NCBI GenBank assembly: GCA_026710425.1
Contig: JAPORB010000144.1
Location: forward strand, 1-35,867
Direction of reading: 5' to 3'
DNA from: Gammaproteobacteria bacterium
GTDB lineage: Bacteria; Pseudomonadota; Gammaproteobacteria; Pseudomonadales; Pseudohongiellaceae
DNA length: 35,867 nt
Part shown: positions 8,595-17,664 of the stretch, piece after piece
Layout: each line of letters begins with the position of its first letter
Numbering within the stretch: position 1 is the stretch's first letter
The notes under the pieces: model-generated
The model's database searches: none
Seen by the model: only the letters and a program-made list of their open reading frames with translations
Told to the model about the DNA's origin: nothing
Position numbers and translations under genes: made by a program

Positions 8595-9989
8595 TTAGAG
8601 CAATCGGGTCACATCATTATAGAACGCCAGCACCATGATCCCGGCGATAATCAAGAGTCCAAGCTGCAGCCCCCAGGCCTGGATTCGTGGCGGAACCGGA
8701 CGGCGAATCACCGCTTCGATCAGATAGTACAACAGATGACCTCCATCAAGTACCGGTATCGGCAGCAAGTTCATCACACCTAAAGAGATACTGAGCAGAG
8801 CCAGGAAACCCAGATAAATTTCCGGCCCATAGGTTGCCGTCTGTCCGGCTACCTGTGCAATGGTGATCGGTCCGTTGATATTTTTTACAGAGATAAGACC
8901 AATAATCAATTTCTTCACCGAATCCAGCACAAAGACCGATTTTTCCCAGGTCTCCTGCATGGCGGCACCAAGGGCCATAAACGGTCCGTAGCGAACCTCT
9001 CGCCGGTACTCGGGAGGCACACTCTGGAGCAGACTGGTTGACTGGACATAGGCACCAATGCTGCCCTCAACTCTGCCATCCTCCAACTGAACAACCTTTG
9101 GACGCAAATCCAGAGTCCGGATCTGTCCATCACGGCTAACCTGTACTTCCAGAGAAGTGTCCGGGTTGTTGCGAATCACCGAGACCCAGTGCATCCAGCC
9201 GTGAATTTCTTGCCCGTTGACACTCTCTATTTGATCACCGGGGCCCAATCCGCTGACTTCGGCTGGCTGGCCAGGTACCACTTCGGCAATCAAGGCCGGA
9301 ATATCGAATCGTAGAATACCCAACTCAGACAGCAAATCAGGCTCAGTCTCCTCCCCCATCCAGTCCTCAATAGGGATACTGACCTCACGCACTACAGAAG
9401 AATCCACCGGATCAATGGTCAATACCAGTTCACCAGTTTCTCCAAGCCGCGTGAACAGTTGCATTAGAACCTGTTGCCAAATGAAAGTGTCCTCGCCGTC
9501 CACGGCCAGAATCTGGTCACCAGTGGCAAGACCGGCCATCTCGGCCGGAGAATCATCAACAACAGCGTTGACCACTGGGGCAATACCATGAACTCCCCAA
9601 GTTAGATTAATAATCCAGAACACCACAATGGCCAGCAGAAAATTGGCGGCTGGACCGGCTGCCACAATGGCCATGCGCTGCCACAGAGGCTTGTAGGCAA
9701 AGGAATATTGGCGCAGCGACTCTGGAGTTTCCTCGGCAACATCCAAGTCCTCCTGCCCCAGCATTTTGACATAACCGCCTAAAGGAATTGGTGCAATGAC
9801 GTACTCAACACCATCTTTACCAAGCCATCTGAATATGGCCTTGCCAAAGCCGACCGAAAAGCGCAATACCTGGACACCACAGCGACGCGCCACCCAAAAA
9901 TGACCAAATTCATGTATGGTCACCAGAATCCCTAAGGTCACGAGCAGGGCTATAATGCTGATCAAAATCTCAAGCATGGTGATTACCAC
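8595..9989 (-). CDS. rseP: Site-2 intramembrane protease RseP (sigma-E regulator)
   Basis: Inner-membrane zinc metalloprotease that makes the second cut in the anti-sigma factor RseA and so releases sigma-E during envelope stress. The zinc site HEFGH is at residues 26-30 in the first transmembrane helix. NLLPIPVLDGG near the C-terminus supplies the third metal ligand (Asp). Two PDZ domains lie between them (about 130-220 and 225-310), containing SPAEMAGLATGDQI and QPAEVSGLGPGDQI. The start is GTG at 9989, preceded by AAGGA four bases upstream. An ATG at 9977 would place HEFGH exactly at 22-26 as in E. coli and may be the true start. Its place before bamA fits the usual order. Confidence 0.97.
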   Translation of the reverse strand: MVITMLEILISIIALLVTLGILVTIHEFGHFWVARRCGVQVLRFSVGFGKAIFRWLGKDGVEYVIAPIPLGGYVKMLGQEDLDVAEETPESLRQYSFAYKPLWQRMAIVAAGPAANFLLAIVVFWIINLTWGVHGIAPVVNAVVDDSPAEMAGLATGDQILAVDGEDTFIWQQVLMQLFTRLGETGELVLTIDPVDSSVVREVSIPIEDWMGEETEPDLLSELGILRFDIPALIAEVVPGQPAEVSGLGPGDQIESVNGQEIHGWMHWVSVIRNNPDTSLEVQVSRDGQIRTLDLRPKVVQLEDGRVEGSIGAYVQSTSLLQSVPPEYRREVRYGPFMALGAAMQETWEKSVFVLDSVKKLIIGLISVKNINGPITIAQVAGQTATYGPEIYLGFLALLSISLGVMNLLPIPVLDGGHLLYYLIEAVIRRPVPPRIQAWGLQLGLLIIAGIMVLAFYNDVTRLL

Positions 9990-10425
9990 AGAATCCTTAA
10001 AACCAATGGACCAAATCTGAATGACTGGAAATCATACCACCTACTAGTCAATTGACTGCAATACTCCAACTTTGATTTCCTTGGCAGGCTGATCCTGGAC
10101 CAAAATAAATTGCTTTCATTGATTTTGCTTTTATCAAATCTGAAGACTATGCGTATCACAGGGATAATTTCAGATGTCCTGACTTCATGTATTTTTTTCT
10201 GCTAATGTCATGACAGCTTCAAGCCGAATTTCGTCTATCTTCAGGCAGCCAGTAAGCCATGTGAAGCAAGATCGCCAGTCGAGAAACTGTCATGGTAAAT
10301 TAGCAGGAATTAGCAATGTTAACATCTGCAAAAATTTCGGTAATCATTCATAACTATATAATAGTACAGTAAGTATTCAGAATTTCACTGCTGTCGAGCA
10401 ACTATTAAGGTCAGGACATCTGAGT
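9990..10425. other. 436-nt spacer between dxr and rseP, no gene seen
   Basis: This is AT-richer than the flanking genes and shows no open frame I would call. It contains an 8-bp inverted repeat with arms CATGACAG at 10209-10216 and CTGTCATG at 10287-10294; the left arm is itself part of the palindrome TGTCATGACA. AT-rich stretches such as ATAACTATATAATAG near 10350 could hold promoter elements, but I found no well-spaced -35/-10 pair. Confidence 0.5.
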
Positions 10426-11616
10426 TCACCTGTTCCCCACCAATTCCCTAGCCAACTTTCTTGCCGCCCCGTCGATTTCCAGAATACTTTCCAGACGAGG
10501 TGCCGCCTCACTCGGAATTTCCGCAAGAGCTTGCTCAATAACCTGTGCTATCTCCACAAATCCCAGCCGCCCCTCCAGGAAGGCCGCCACTGCGACCTCG
10601 TTGGCTGCATTCAGTATAACCGGTGCCGTACCTCCTTGTTGTGCAGCCTCCCTACCCAGTCGTAGACAGGGAAATCGCTCCGTATCCGGTTCCCTGAAGT
10701 CTAGCCGCCCAATCTCGGCCAAATCCAGCGCAGTAGTACCCGAAGGCATGCGCTGCGGCCAAGCCAAGCCATGGGTGATAGGCACCCGCATGTCCGGGTT
10801 GGCCATCTGCGCCAGCACCGATCCATCCAGATAATGCACCATGGAATGTATGATTGACTGCGGGTGGATCACCACATCAATTTTTTCCGGAGGCAGGTTG
10901 AACAGTAAACTGGCCTCAATCAGTTCCAGCCCCTTGTTCATCATGGTGGCCGAATCCACTGAAATCTTGCGGCCCATGGACCAGCGCGGATGCTTACAGG
11001 CCTGAGCCGGGGTGACCCCGGTCTGCTCTGCCAACGGCAAATCCAGAAACGGTCCACCCGAGGCAGTAAGGGTAATCTTCTCAATGTCGGCATGACTGCG
11101 ATCCCCAATATGTTGCTGCAAGGCAGTAGGAAGACACTGGAACACGGCATTGTGTTCACTGTCAATCGGCAGCAGGGTCGCCCCATGTGATTGGGCCGTC
11201 TCCATAAACAGTGATCCCGACATCACCAACGATTCCTTGTTGGCCAGCAGAAGATGCTTACCGGCCTCCACGGCTGCCAGGCTGGATTCCAGACCAGCTC
11301 CGCCAACAATCGCTGCCATAATCATGTCAACATCTGAGTGCGATGCCACGCGACAAAGTGCCTCAGTTCCTGTCAACAACTCCGTGTTCGGTGCTGTCTG
11401 CTGTAATGCCTGGGCCAGGTCCCCGGCAGCATCCGGCTCCACCAGTACCGCAAAGCGGGGCCTGAATTGCTGACATTGCTCAAGCAAACGCCCACGGTTA
11501 GTGTGAGCGGTCAGGGCAAAGACTTCGATATCTTCCGCCTCTTTTACCACCTGAAGGGTACTGGTGCCCACCGAGCCGGTGGATCCCAGGATGGTAAGCT
11601 TGCGCGAATCTGTCAT
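10426..11616 (-). CDS. dxr: 1-deoxy-D-xylulose-5-phosphate reductoisomerase
   Basis: Converts deoxyxylulose 5-phosphate to methylerythritol 4-phosphate with NADPH, the committed step of the MEP isoprenoid pathway. The 396-residue product has the Rossmann motif GSTGSVG at 11-17 and ANKESLVMSG. The metal-binding DSEHNAVFQC, the substrate loop around PRWSMGRKISVDSATMMNKG, and VIHPQSIIHSMVHY are also present. The ATG at 11616 lies two bases after the cdsA stop, so the two genes are almost certainly co-translated. Its product feeds UppS, encoded two genes upstream, with isoprenoid precursors. Confidence 0.98.
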   Translation of the reverse strand: MTDSRKLTILGSTGSVGTSTLQVVKEAEDIEVFALTAHTNRGRLLEQCQQFRPRFAVLVEPDAAGDLAQALQQTAPNTELLTGTEALCRVASHSDVDMIMAAIVGGAGLESSLAAVEAGKHLLLANKESLVMSGSLFMETAQSHGATLLPIDSEHNAVFQCLPTALQQHIGDRSHADIEKITLTASGGPFLDLPLAEQTGVTPAQACKHPRWSMGRKISVDSATMMNKGLELIEASLLFNLPPEKIDVVIHPQSIIHSMVHYLDGSVLAQMANPDMRVPITHGLAWPQRMPSGTTALDLAEIGRLDFREPDTERFPCLRLGREAAQQGGTAPVILNAANEVAVAAFLEGRLGFVEIAQVIEQALAEIPSEAAPRLESILEIDGAARKLARELVGNR

Positions 11617-11618
11617 AG

Positions 11619-12491
11619 CTACTCCATTTCAAAAAGCGTGAACATCACGGTCAGCACATAGCCCGGCGTGACCGCCATCAAACTGTCCACCCGGTCCAGC
11701 AGACCGCCATGGCCCGGCAGCAACTGCCCGCTGTCCTTTACATGAGAATGACGTTTTAACATGCTTTCCACCAGATCCCCCACCACCGCCAGCCAAGCTA
11801 TTAGTAGACATAGCAACATCAACACTACTGCCTGCCACAGACTCAAACTGACCACAAATCTCCCAAAGCACCAGATAAACAGCAGTCCTACAGCTATGGT
11901 TGCAAAAAGTCCACCCCACACTCCTTCCCAGGATTTATTGGGGCTGAGTTTTGGTGCCAGCTTGCGCTTGCCATAGCAGGTCCCAGCGAAGTAGGCACCA
12001 ATGTCCACCGCCGCCACCAGAGTCACCAGAGATATTATCAGATACCCTTGGGGAGCCAGGTATTTCAGCATCACCATGCCTGTCCAGGCAGGCACAAGTG
12101 TCAGCACTCCCATCAGACCAATTCGCGAACGATCTGCCCAGTAACGAGTATTCCCCGGGAAGCCCAGTAACATGATAAAGGCAAGCAACCACCACAACAA
12201 TCCCAAAACGAGAATCATGCTGCCATGCAGTGCATTGATGGCGGTAGCACATGGACGCACTTCGATCAGGAAAAAAGTGCCGACCAGCATCAGGGCCACA
12301 GTGCTCTGATAGGCGACTCGGGAACGGAAATTATCCAGCCCCACCAGCCCAGCCCATTCCCAAGTGGCCATCAGTACCAAAAATGCCATTAGGAAAGCAA
12401 AAAAATAAGGTGGCACCAGAATACTCACCAGCACCAAAGAAACCATTAGGGCCACGGCCGTAATAACACGGAGTTTCAACCCCTCAATCAA
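11619..12491 (-). CDS. cdsA: Phosphatidate cytidylyltransferase
   Basis: Inner-membrane enzyme that makes CDP-diacylglycerol from phosphatidic acid and CTP, the branch point for all bacterial phospholipids. The 290 residues include about eight hydrophobic segments. The signature is present as LSPNKSWEGVWGG followed by GDLVESMLKR, HVKDSG and LPGHGGLLDRVDS, which carry the metal-binding acidic residues. It overlaps the uppS stop by 8 nt and is followed two bases later by dxr, the classical uppS-cdsA-dxr order. Confidence 0.97.
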   Translation of the reverse strand: MIEGLKLRVITAVALMVSLVLVSILVPPYFFAFLMAFLVLMATWEWAGLVGLDNFRSRVAYQSTVALMLVGTFFLIEVRPCATAINALHGSMILVLGLLWWLLAFIMLLGFPGNTRYWADRSRIGLMGVLTLVPAWTGMVMLKYLAPQGYLIISLVTLVAAVDIGAYFAGTCYGKRKLAPKLSPNKSWEGVWGGLFATIAVGLLFIWCFGRFVVSLSLWQAVVLMLLCLLIAWLAVVGDLVESMLKRHSHVKDSGQLLPGHGGLLDRVDSLMAVTPGYVLTVMFTLFEME

Positions 12492-13254
12492 AGCAGCGAT
12501 CCTTGCTGTTGTTCATAACAGGCTCTGCTGGCTTGTCATGGCTACCAAATCGACGCTGCCGACTGGCATAATCATCGAGGGCCATCTGAAGATGGAATTT
12601 ATTGAAATCGGGCCAGAAACAGTCGGTAAAATACAGCTCAGTGTAGGCAAAGTTCCATAGCAGGAAATTGCTGATCCGATGTTCACCCCCGGTACGAATG
12701 CATAAATCGGGATCAGGGATCTCTCCCAGACTGGTGTGCTGGCGCAGAATTGAATCATCAATTTCATGACTGGTCAGTTTGCCCGACTCAACTTTCCTGG
12801 CCAGAGACCTGGCAGCCTCGGTAATATCCCAGCGTCCACCATAGTCAGCGGCCACAATGAGTCGGGTACCGGAGTTGCCATCAGTGAGAGCCTCAGCCTC
12901 CTGCATACTGCGAAGCAGTCTGGGCGAGAAGCCGGAGCGCTTGCCAGCGAACATTATTCTGACATTGTTGCTGTGTAGCTGCCTGATCTCATGCCGCTTG
13001 AGCACCATGACAAACAGGGCCATCAGAGACTGTACCTCAACCGTAGGGCGTAGCCAGTTTTCATTACTGAATGCAAACAGCGTCAGGTAGGGAATGCGTT
13101 GCTCTACACAGGCATAAACAATCTCCCGCGCCGCCTCAGCTCCGTAACGATGCCCTTTCTTGGTCGGCAGCCCTTTTGATCGTGCCCAACGGTTGTTACC
13201 GTCCATAATGATGGCAATATGACCGGGCAGTGCTGACACTTCGCTTGTCGACAT
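12484..13254 (-). CDS. uppS: Undecaprenyl diphosphate synthase
   Basis: Cis-prenyltransferase that condenses eight isopentenyl units onto farnesyl diphosphate to make the C55 lipid carrier for peptidoglycan and O-antigen. The catalytic Asp18 sits in IAIIMDGNNRWA, followed by GHRYGAEAAR and LTLFAFSNENWLRP. The C-terminal RTGGEHRISNFLLWNFAYTE and FWPDF motifs are complete. Length is 256 residues. The ATG directly follows the frr TGA with no spacer, and the gene's end overlaps cdsA, so translation of the three genes is coupled. Confidence 0.98.
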   Translation of the reverse strand: MSTSEVSALPGHIAIIMDGNNRWARSKGLPTKKGHRYGAEAAREIVYACVEQRIPYLTLFAFSNENWLRPTVEVQSLMALFVMVLKRHEIRQLHSNNVRIMFAGKRSGFSPRLLRSMQEAEALTDGNSGTRLIVAADYGGRWDITEAARSLARKVESGKLTSHEIDDSILRQHTSLGEIPDPDLCIRTGGEHRISNFLLWNFAYTELYFTDCFWPDFNKFHLQMALDDYASRQRRFGSHDKPAEPVMNNSKDRCFD

Positions 13255-13812
13255 TCAGAATGACAGCAGATCTTCTTCTTTGATCTGGTAGGCTGCATCT
13301 ACCCCACTGATATACTTCTCGGTGAGTTTGCCGATTCGTTCCTCGGCCCGACGCTGTTCGTCCTCGGAAATCGCCTTTTCCCTCTGCAAATCCTTGAAGT
13401 CTGTATTCGCATTGCGACGGATATTGCGAATGGCAACGCGGGAATTTTCGGCTTCCGTTCTGGCCTGTCGGGTGAACTCGCGGCGGGTTTCCTCGGTTAG
13501 TGGCGGCATTGGAACACGCAGGGTATCGCCATTATTGGATGGATTAAGACCCAAATTTGATTTCAGGATAGCTTTCTCAATTTCGCCGACGAGCTGCTTT
13601 TCCCAAGGGGAGATTATCAGCGATCGGCCTTCCTCAACCGTGACATTGGCTAATTGCCTCAGGGGAGTCTCGGCACCGTAATAAGATACAACGACGCTGT
13701 CCAGTAAACCAGGATGGGCCCGACCGGTACGAATTCGCTTGAAGGCTTCGTCCAGTGCAACCAGACTCTTCTGCATTCGCTCCTCGGCATCTTGAATAAT
13801 GTCATCAATCAT
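13255..13812 (-). CDS. frr: Ribosome recycling factor
   Basis: Acts with EF-G to split post-termination ribosomes. The 185-residue product matches the family length and contains the characteristic RTGRAHPGLLD near the N-terminus. The central SNLGLNPSNNGDTLRVPMPPLTEE and RREFTRQARTEAENSRVAIRNIRR follow, then the long helix that closes the three-helix bundle. It sits between pyrH and uppS, with its stop abutting the uppS ATG. A 146-nt spacer separates it from pyrH. Confidence 0.98.
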   Translation of the reverse strand: MIDDIIQDAEERMQKSLVALDEAFKRIRTGRAHPGLLDSVVVSYYGAETPLRQLANVTVEEGRSLIISPWEKQLVGEIEKAILKSNLGLNPSNNGDTLRVPMPPLTEETRREFTRQARTEAENSRVAIRNIRRNANTDFKDLQREKAISEDEQRRAEERIGKLTEKYISGVDAAYQIKEEDLLSF

Positions 13813-13958
13813 TGATCAATCCCTCTGGTGCGCTCTCTTCAGCTGCACATTATTGCTTGCTCAACCTAGTCACTTGTCTCTTCTTGCCTCTACCCGATTC
13901 TCCTGCCGGATTTTCGAAAAACTCAGTGCAGCAGAAACCTGCAGTCGCTATCCTGAAA

Positions 13959-14702
13959 CTATGGCTCTGCTGTCTCACCAGGATTGCTAATCAAGGTGCC
14001 ATCGGGCTTGCCCATGACATTGTCCAACAACGCACCATGTCTGGTCATGTTGAACACCTTGATTGGAATCTCATGGTCCCGACTTAGACAAATGGCGGTC
14101 AAATCCATCACCCCAAGACCCTTACGGATTACCTCGTCATAGGACAGGCTGTCGTACTTAACTGCTTCGGGGTCTGTTTCTGGATCGGCTGAGTAAACTC
14201 CGTCAACCCTGGTTGCTTTCAGGATTAAGTCAGCATCTATTTCGATGCCGCGCAGGCAGGCCGCCGAGTCGGTGGTAAAAAACGGGTTACCGGTACCGGC
14301 GGAAAAAATCACCACGTCGCCGGCATTGAGATGCCGAATGGCGGTACGCCGATCATAATGTTCTACCATGCCACTCATTTGCACAGCAGACATCACCCGA
14401 GTTGGAATACTGGCCCGCTCCAAGGCATCACGCATGGCCAGTGCATTCATCACGGTAGCCAGCATTCCCATGTGATCACCTGTGACCCGTTCCATGCCAG
14501 CTGCATGCAGCAAGGCACCACGGAACAGGTTACCGCCGCCAATGACCATGCCGACCTGCACACCCAGCCCCACGAGCTGCCCTACTTCCACCGCCATGCG
14601 GTCAAGGACCTTGGGGTCAATACCAAACTCAGCCTCCCCGGTAAGTGCCTCGCCTGACAACTTCAGCAGGATGCGGTCATACTTGCGGCTTCTTTGGGGC
14701 AT
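13959..14702 (-). CDS. pyrH: Uridylate kinase (UMP kinase)
   Basis: Hexameric amino-acid-kinase-fold enzyme that phosphorylates UMP to UDP. The N-terminal KLSGEALTG and [12 protein letters not shown] loops bind phosphate, and [20 protein letters not shown] and the [13 protein letters not shown] loop are diagnostic for bacterial PyrH rather than for other kinases of the fold. [19 protein letters not shown] follows as expected. Length is 247 residues (E. coli 241). The gene lies between tsf and frr, the standard arrangement. Confidence 0.98.
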   Translation of the reverse strand: MPQRSRKYDRILLKLSGEALTGEAEFGIDPKVLDRMAVEVGQLVGLGVQVGMVIGGGNLFRGALLHAAGMERVTGDHMGMLATVMNALAMRDALERASIPTRVMSAVQMSGMVEHYDRRTAIRHLNAGDVVIFSAGTGNPFFTTDSAACLRGIEIDADLILKATRVDGVYSADPETDPEAVKYDSLSYDEVIRKGLGVMDLTAICLSRDHEIPIKVFNMTRHGALLDNVMGKPDGTLISNPGETAEP

Positions 14703-14768
14703 CGTTTTATCCTGTTGCTCCCGTTCACCTGAAGAGAACTACCAAAGACTAAAAGGACGAGCAACTGC

Positions 14769-15641
14769 CTAACTTGCCAGTTGTGCTGCAACTTCTGCCG
14801 CAAAGTTCCCTTCTTCTTTTTCGATGCCCTCACCGACCTCATAACGCACATAGCGAATGACGGCGGCACTGGCCTGCGCCAGCAACTCGCCGACTTTGGA
14901 ATCCGGATCTCTCACAAAAGGCTGATCCAACAGACTGACCTCAGCCTTGTATTTTCGCAATCTTCCCTCAATTATCTTGTCAACAAATTTTTCGGGTTTG
15001 CCACTTTCCCTGGCCTGCGCTGCATAGATCTCCGTTTCTTTGGCAAGTACCTCAGCGGGAATATCCTCAGCCCGCACTACCAACGGGTTCACTGCCGCAA
15101 TATGCATGGCAATATCCCGGGCCAGGGTCTCATTGCCCCCTTCAAGGGCAATCAGTACCCCGATCTTGCCGTTATGAATATAGCTTTCCACCACGCCGTT
15201 GCTGGCACCGTTAATATCAATACGCTCAACTCTTCGCAGATTGATGTTTTCGCCGATTTTCTGCACCAATGCCTGCCTCGCATCTTCCAGTCCACTGTCA
15301 AGGATGGCCATGATATCGGCTTCCTTGTGGGAATAGGCGGCTCCCAGTGCCTGTTCGGCAAAATGCAGGAAATTGTCATCGCGGGCGACAAAATCCGTTT
15401 CGCTGTTGACCTCCAGAATAACCCCATAATTGCCTTCCTCGGCGATACGGGTAAGAACCACTCCTTCGGCAGCTATACGACTTGCTTTTTTGGCAGCTTT
15501 GAGTCCACTGGCCTTACGCAAATCCTCAATCGCCTTCTCCATATCACCTGAGGTCTGAGCTAGCGCCTTCTTGCAGTCCATCATGCCAAGACCAGTGCGT
15601 TCGCGCAGCTCCTTCACCATGCTTGCAGTAATTGTTGCCAT
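14769..15641 (-). CDS. tsf: Elongation factor Ts
   Basis: Guanine nucleotide exchange factor for EF-Tu. I place the start at the ATG at 15641, preceded by GAGG six bases upstream; this gives 290 residues and the standard N-terminus MATITASMVKELRERTGLG. The frame is open upstream for 24 more codons, but those do not look like EF-Ts. The N-terminal UBA-like domain contains GLGMMDCKKAL. The conserved SETDFVARDDNF motif, which contacts EF-Tu, is intact, and both dimerisation subdomains follow. It is downstream of rpsB as usual, but with an unusually long 347-nt spacer. Confidence 0.98.
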   Translation of the reverse strand: MATITASMVKELRERTGLGMMDCKKALAQTSGDMEKAIEDLRKASGLKAAKKASRIAAEGVVLTRIAEEGNYGVILEVNSETDFVARDDNFLHFAEQALGAAYSHKEADIMAILDSGLEDARQALVQKIGENINLRRVERIDINGASNGVVESYIHNGKIGVLIALEGGNETLARDIAMHIAAVNPLVVRAEDIPAEVLAKETEIYAAQARESGKPEKFVDKIIEGRLRKYKAEVSLLDQPFVRDPDSKVGELLAQASAAVIRYVRYEVGEGIEKEEGNFAAEVAAQLAS

Positions 15642-15988
15642 TTTTTGCCTCGTAAATCTCTTCCGGTTATTCGGTGACTGATTTCGTGCTGTTTTTTGCC
15701 AACTCGCTTTCACCTACTGCTCTGGAAAAATCCCTGAGAGTCAGCCAGTGCGAACTGCACTGGACAACAAACTTATCGGGTCAGGTTGCCAAAAAATAAT
15801 ATTGTGGCTTGTTTTATGACGCTGCCACAGCAACCTCAGCATTGCCTGTTTTGACAACAAGTTTTCAGGCATGTTGCAAGCGGCAGCGACATTACCCGGA
15901 CCACATAAATTGCTGATCCAAAAGCTGACTACCGGGCCTTAAATTATTTATAAGCCCAGATCAACCGTCCAAAACTGACAGAAGTTGT
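15642..15988. other. 347-nt rpsB-tsf spacer with a perfect hairpin
   Basis: No gene is visible. At 15745-15763 the arms CCAGTGC and GCACTGG flank a 5-nt loop, a perfect 7-bp stem about 105 nt upstream of tsf in the direction of transcription. There is no following T-run. In E. coli the rpsB-tsf spacer carries an attenuating terminator, so a folded element here would make sense, but this one does not fit the terminator pattern. Confidence 0.45.
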
Positions 15989-17083
15989 TTAACCTTCATC
16001 TTCGGCTGATGCCGTTTCCCCGCTGGGAGTCTTCTTTTTGGCTGCGGCTTTCTTTTTGACAACCACTTTTGTCTTGGTGGTCACTTTCGCTTCAGCCTTT
16101 TTCTCAACCACGGCTTCAGCTTCCTGCTCCGGTGCAGCCTGGGGTGCTTTCTCCGCCGATTCGGCATCAGTCTCCTGTGCTGCCTCTGTTAAACTTTCCT
16201 TTGGCTCGGCTAGCGATGTCTTGGCTGCTTCTGCTGAATCTGACGTACCACCGTCGACCTTATCTGCCATCTCAACTTCAGATATCGGTGTTGCCAGGGT
16301 CTCTCCTGCAGTTTGAGCAGTGGATGCAGTCTTCTCACCCGAAGACGGAACTGCGGACTCTTCCTCAACTTCCACAAACTCACTTTCTAACCCTGCAGGG
16401 TCATTGCGCTTTTGCCCATTGAGGCAGGCATCAGCCACGGCTGTCGCATACAAGCCAATGGCACGGATGGCATCGTCATTACCCGGAATTACATAATCCA
16501 CACCCTGAGGATCACTATTGGTATCGACAACACCAATCACCGGGATTTTCAAGCTACTAGCCTCAGTGACGGCGATGCGCTCATGCTCCACATCAATTAC
16601 GAACAATGCATCGGGTAGCCCACCCATATCCTTGATCCCGCCAATACTGCGCTCAAGCTTGTCCCTGGCCCGACTTAGCATCAGAGCCTCCTTCTTGGTC
16701 AAGCGATTAAAGGTGCCGTCCGCCTCTTGGGTTTCGAGTTCTTTGAGACGCTTGATGGAACCGCGGATAGTTTTGTAGTTGGTGAGCATGCCCCCGAGCC
16801 AGCGGTGATTCACATAGGGCATACCTGCCCGCTCGGCTTGCTCTCGAACAATCTTGGCGGCAGCACGCTTGGTGCCGACAAACAGAATCTTTTTCTTTTT
16901 CTCCGCCAGTTCGGCCACCTCATCCAAAGCGGCCCGAAACGCAGGAACGGTTTTTTCCAGATTGATGATATGTATCTTGTTGCGGGCTCCAAAAATGTAG
17001 GGTTCCATTTTCGGATTCCAGTAGCGACACTGGTGTCCAAAATGCACCCCTGCACGGAGCATTTCTTTCATGCTTACAGTCAT
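15989..17083 (-). CDS. rpsB: Ribosomal protein S2 with a long C-terminal extension
   Basis: Small-subunit protein that binds late in 30S assembly near the mRNA exit side and anchors S1. Residues 1 to about 235 are a standard S2: [13 protein letters not shown], the [12 protein letters not shown] segment, [35 protein letters not shown] and [13 protein letters not shown] use the ATG at 17083, which fits the family start; the frame extends 10 codons upstream without support. E. coli S2 stops near residue 241, whereas this protein continues for roughly 120 more residues. The tail is first acidic and Ala/Thr/Glu-rich, then Lys/Ala-rich (KKKAAAKKK), then acidic again, and is probably disordered. It heads the left-hand operon. 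Confidence 0.97.
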   Translation of the reverse strand: MTVSMKEMLRAGVHFGHQCRYWNPKMEPYIFGARNKIHIINLEKTVPAFRAALDEVAELAEKKKKILFVGTKRAAAKIVREQAERAGMPYVNHRWLGGMLTNYKTIRGSIKRLKELETQEADGTFNRLTKKEALMLSRARDKLERSIGGIKDMGGLPDALFVIDVEHERIAVTEASSLKIPVIGVVDTNSDPQGVDYVIPGNDDAIRAIGLYATAVADACLNGQKRNDPAGLESEFVEVEEESAVPSSGEKTASTAQTAGETLATPISEVEMADKVDGGTSDSAEAAKTSLAEPKESLTEAAQETDAESAEKAPQAAPEQEAEAVVEKKAEAKVTTKTKVVVKKKAAAKKKTPSGETASAEDEG

Positions 17084-17265
17084 GTTGTTACCTTTTGGGT
17101 TAAGCCTCCACACACCCCATAGTTCAACCCGCAGCTGCTACCAGTCACGGGCACCCGGAACACATGTGTCGGTGTATGTGCGACGTTGATTTACTTTAAA
17201 GCCCTCAGGATCCCGAAGGGACCTTTGGACGGATGTTTTATACCACAAACGGCTGATTTCTGAAA
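17084..17265 (-). promoter_or_regulatory. Probable rpsB promoter and structured leader
   Basis: On the minus strand TATAAA (17242-17237) is a good -10 box; the -35 (around 17265-17260) is poor. Just downstream, 17224-17207 folds as AGG-TCCC-gaa-GGGA-CCT with one bulged base, and about 125 nt of leader separate it from the rpsB ATG. In E. coli the rpsB leader is the target of repression by S2 itself, so a structured leader is expected, but I cannot match it to the known S2-binding structure by eye. The rpsB ribosome binding site is AAAGG, about 7 nt before the ATG. Confidence 0.4.
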
Positions 17266-17664
17266 TAAAATTTCACCTGATCTCAGCAGTTTTTCTATCA
17301 GATCATTATGAAACTGAAGCCAGTATTGCCTGTTCTTTGGTTTCAGAGAATCCTTATGAAATATCTCTGTAAGCAGCTCTCCTGAGTGAAATCTTCAGAT
17401 TGTTTTTGGCAAAGTACCAGCAATCCCTGCTAAAAATTCGTCAGTGGGTTTGTGCCTATGATTTGAGTATAATCTCAGCCAGAATGATGTCTGCCCACTG
17501 ATTTTCCATGGTTTTTACTCGTCAGAATGCGTTCTCATCAGCTAATTATCCACTCAATACGACTTGCAGTTACAAGCAACCCCTCCTCTTTCTGACTGAC
17601 GTTACACTTCCAGCTTTTTGCTGACGGATCTGAACATTACACCATCAGCCATAACGGGTCATCA
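17266..17664. other. Gene-free stretch between the rpsB promoter and the transposase remnant
   Basis: No coding frame is convincing. An 8-bp inverted repeat, TCAGTGGG at 17441-17448 and CCCACTGA at 17494-17501, encloses 45 nt that include a perfect plus-strand TATAAT (17468-17473) without a matching -35. It may be a small element left with the adjacent insertion-sequence remnant, or chance. Confidence 0.4.
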
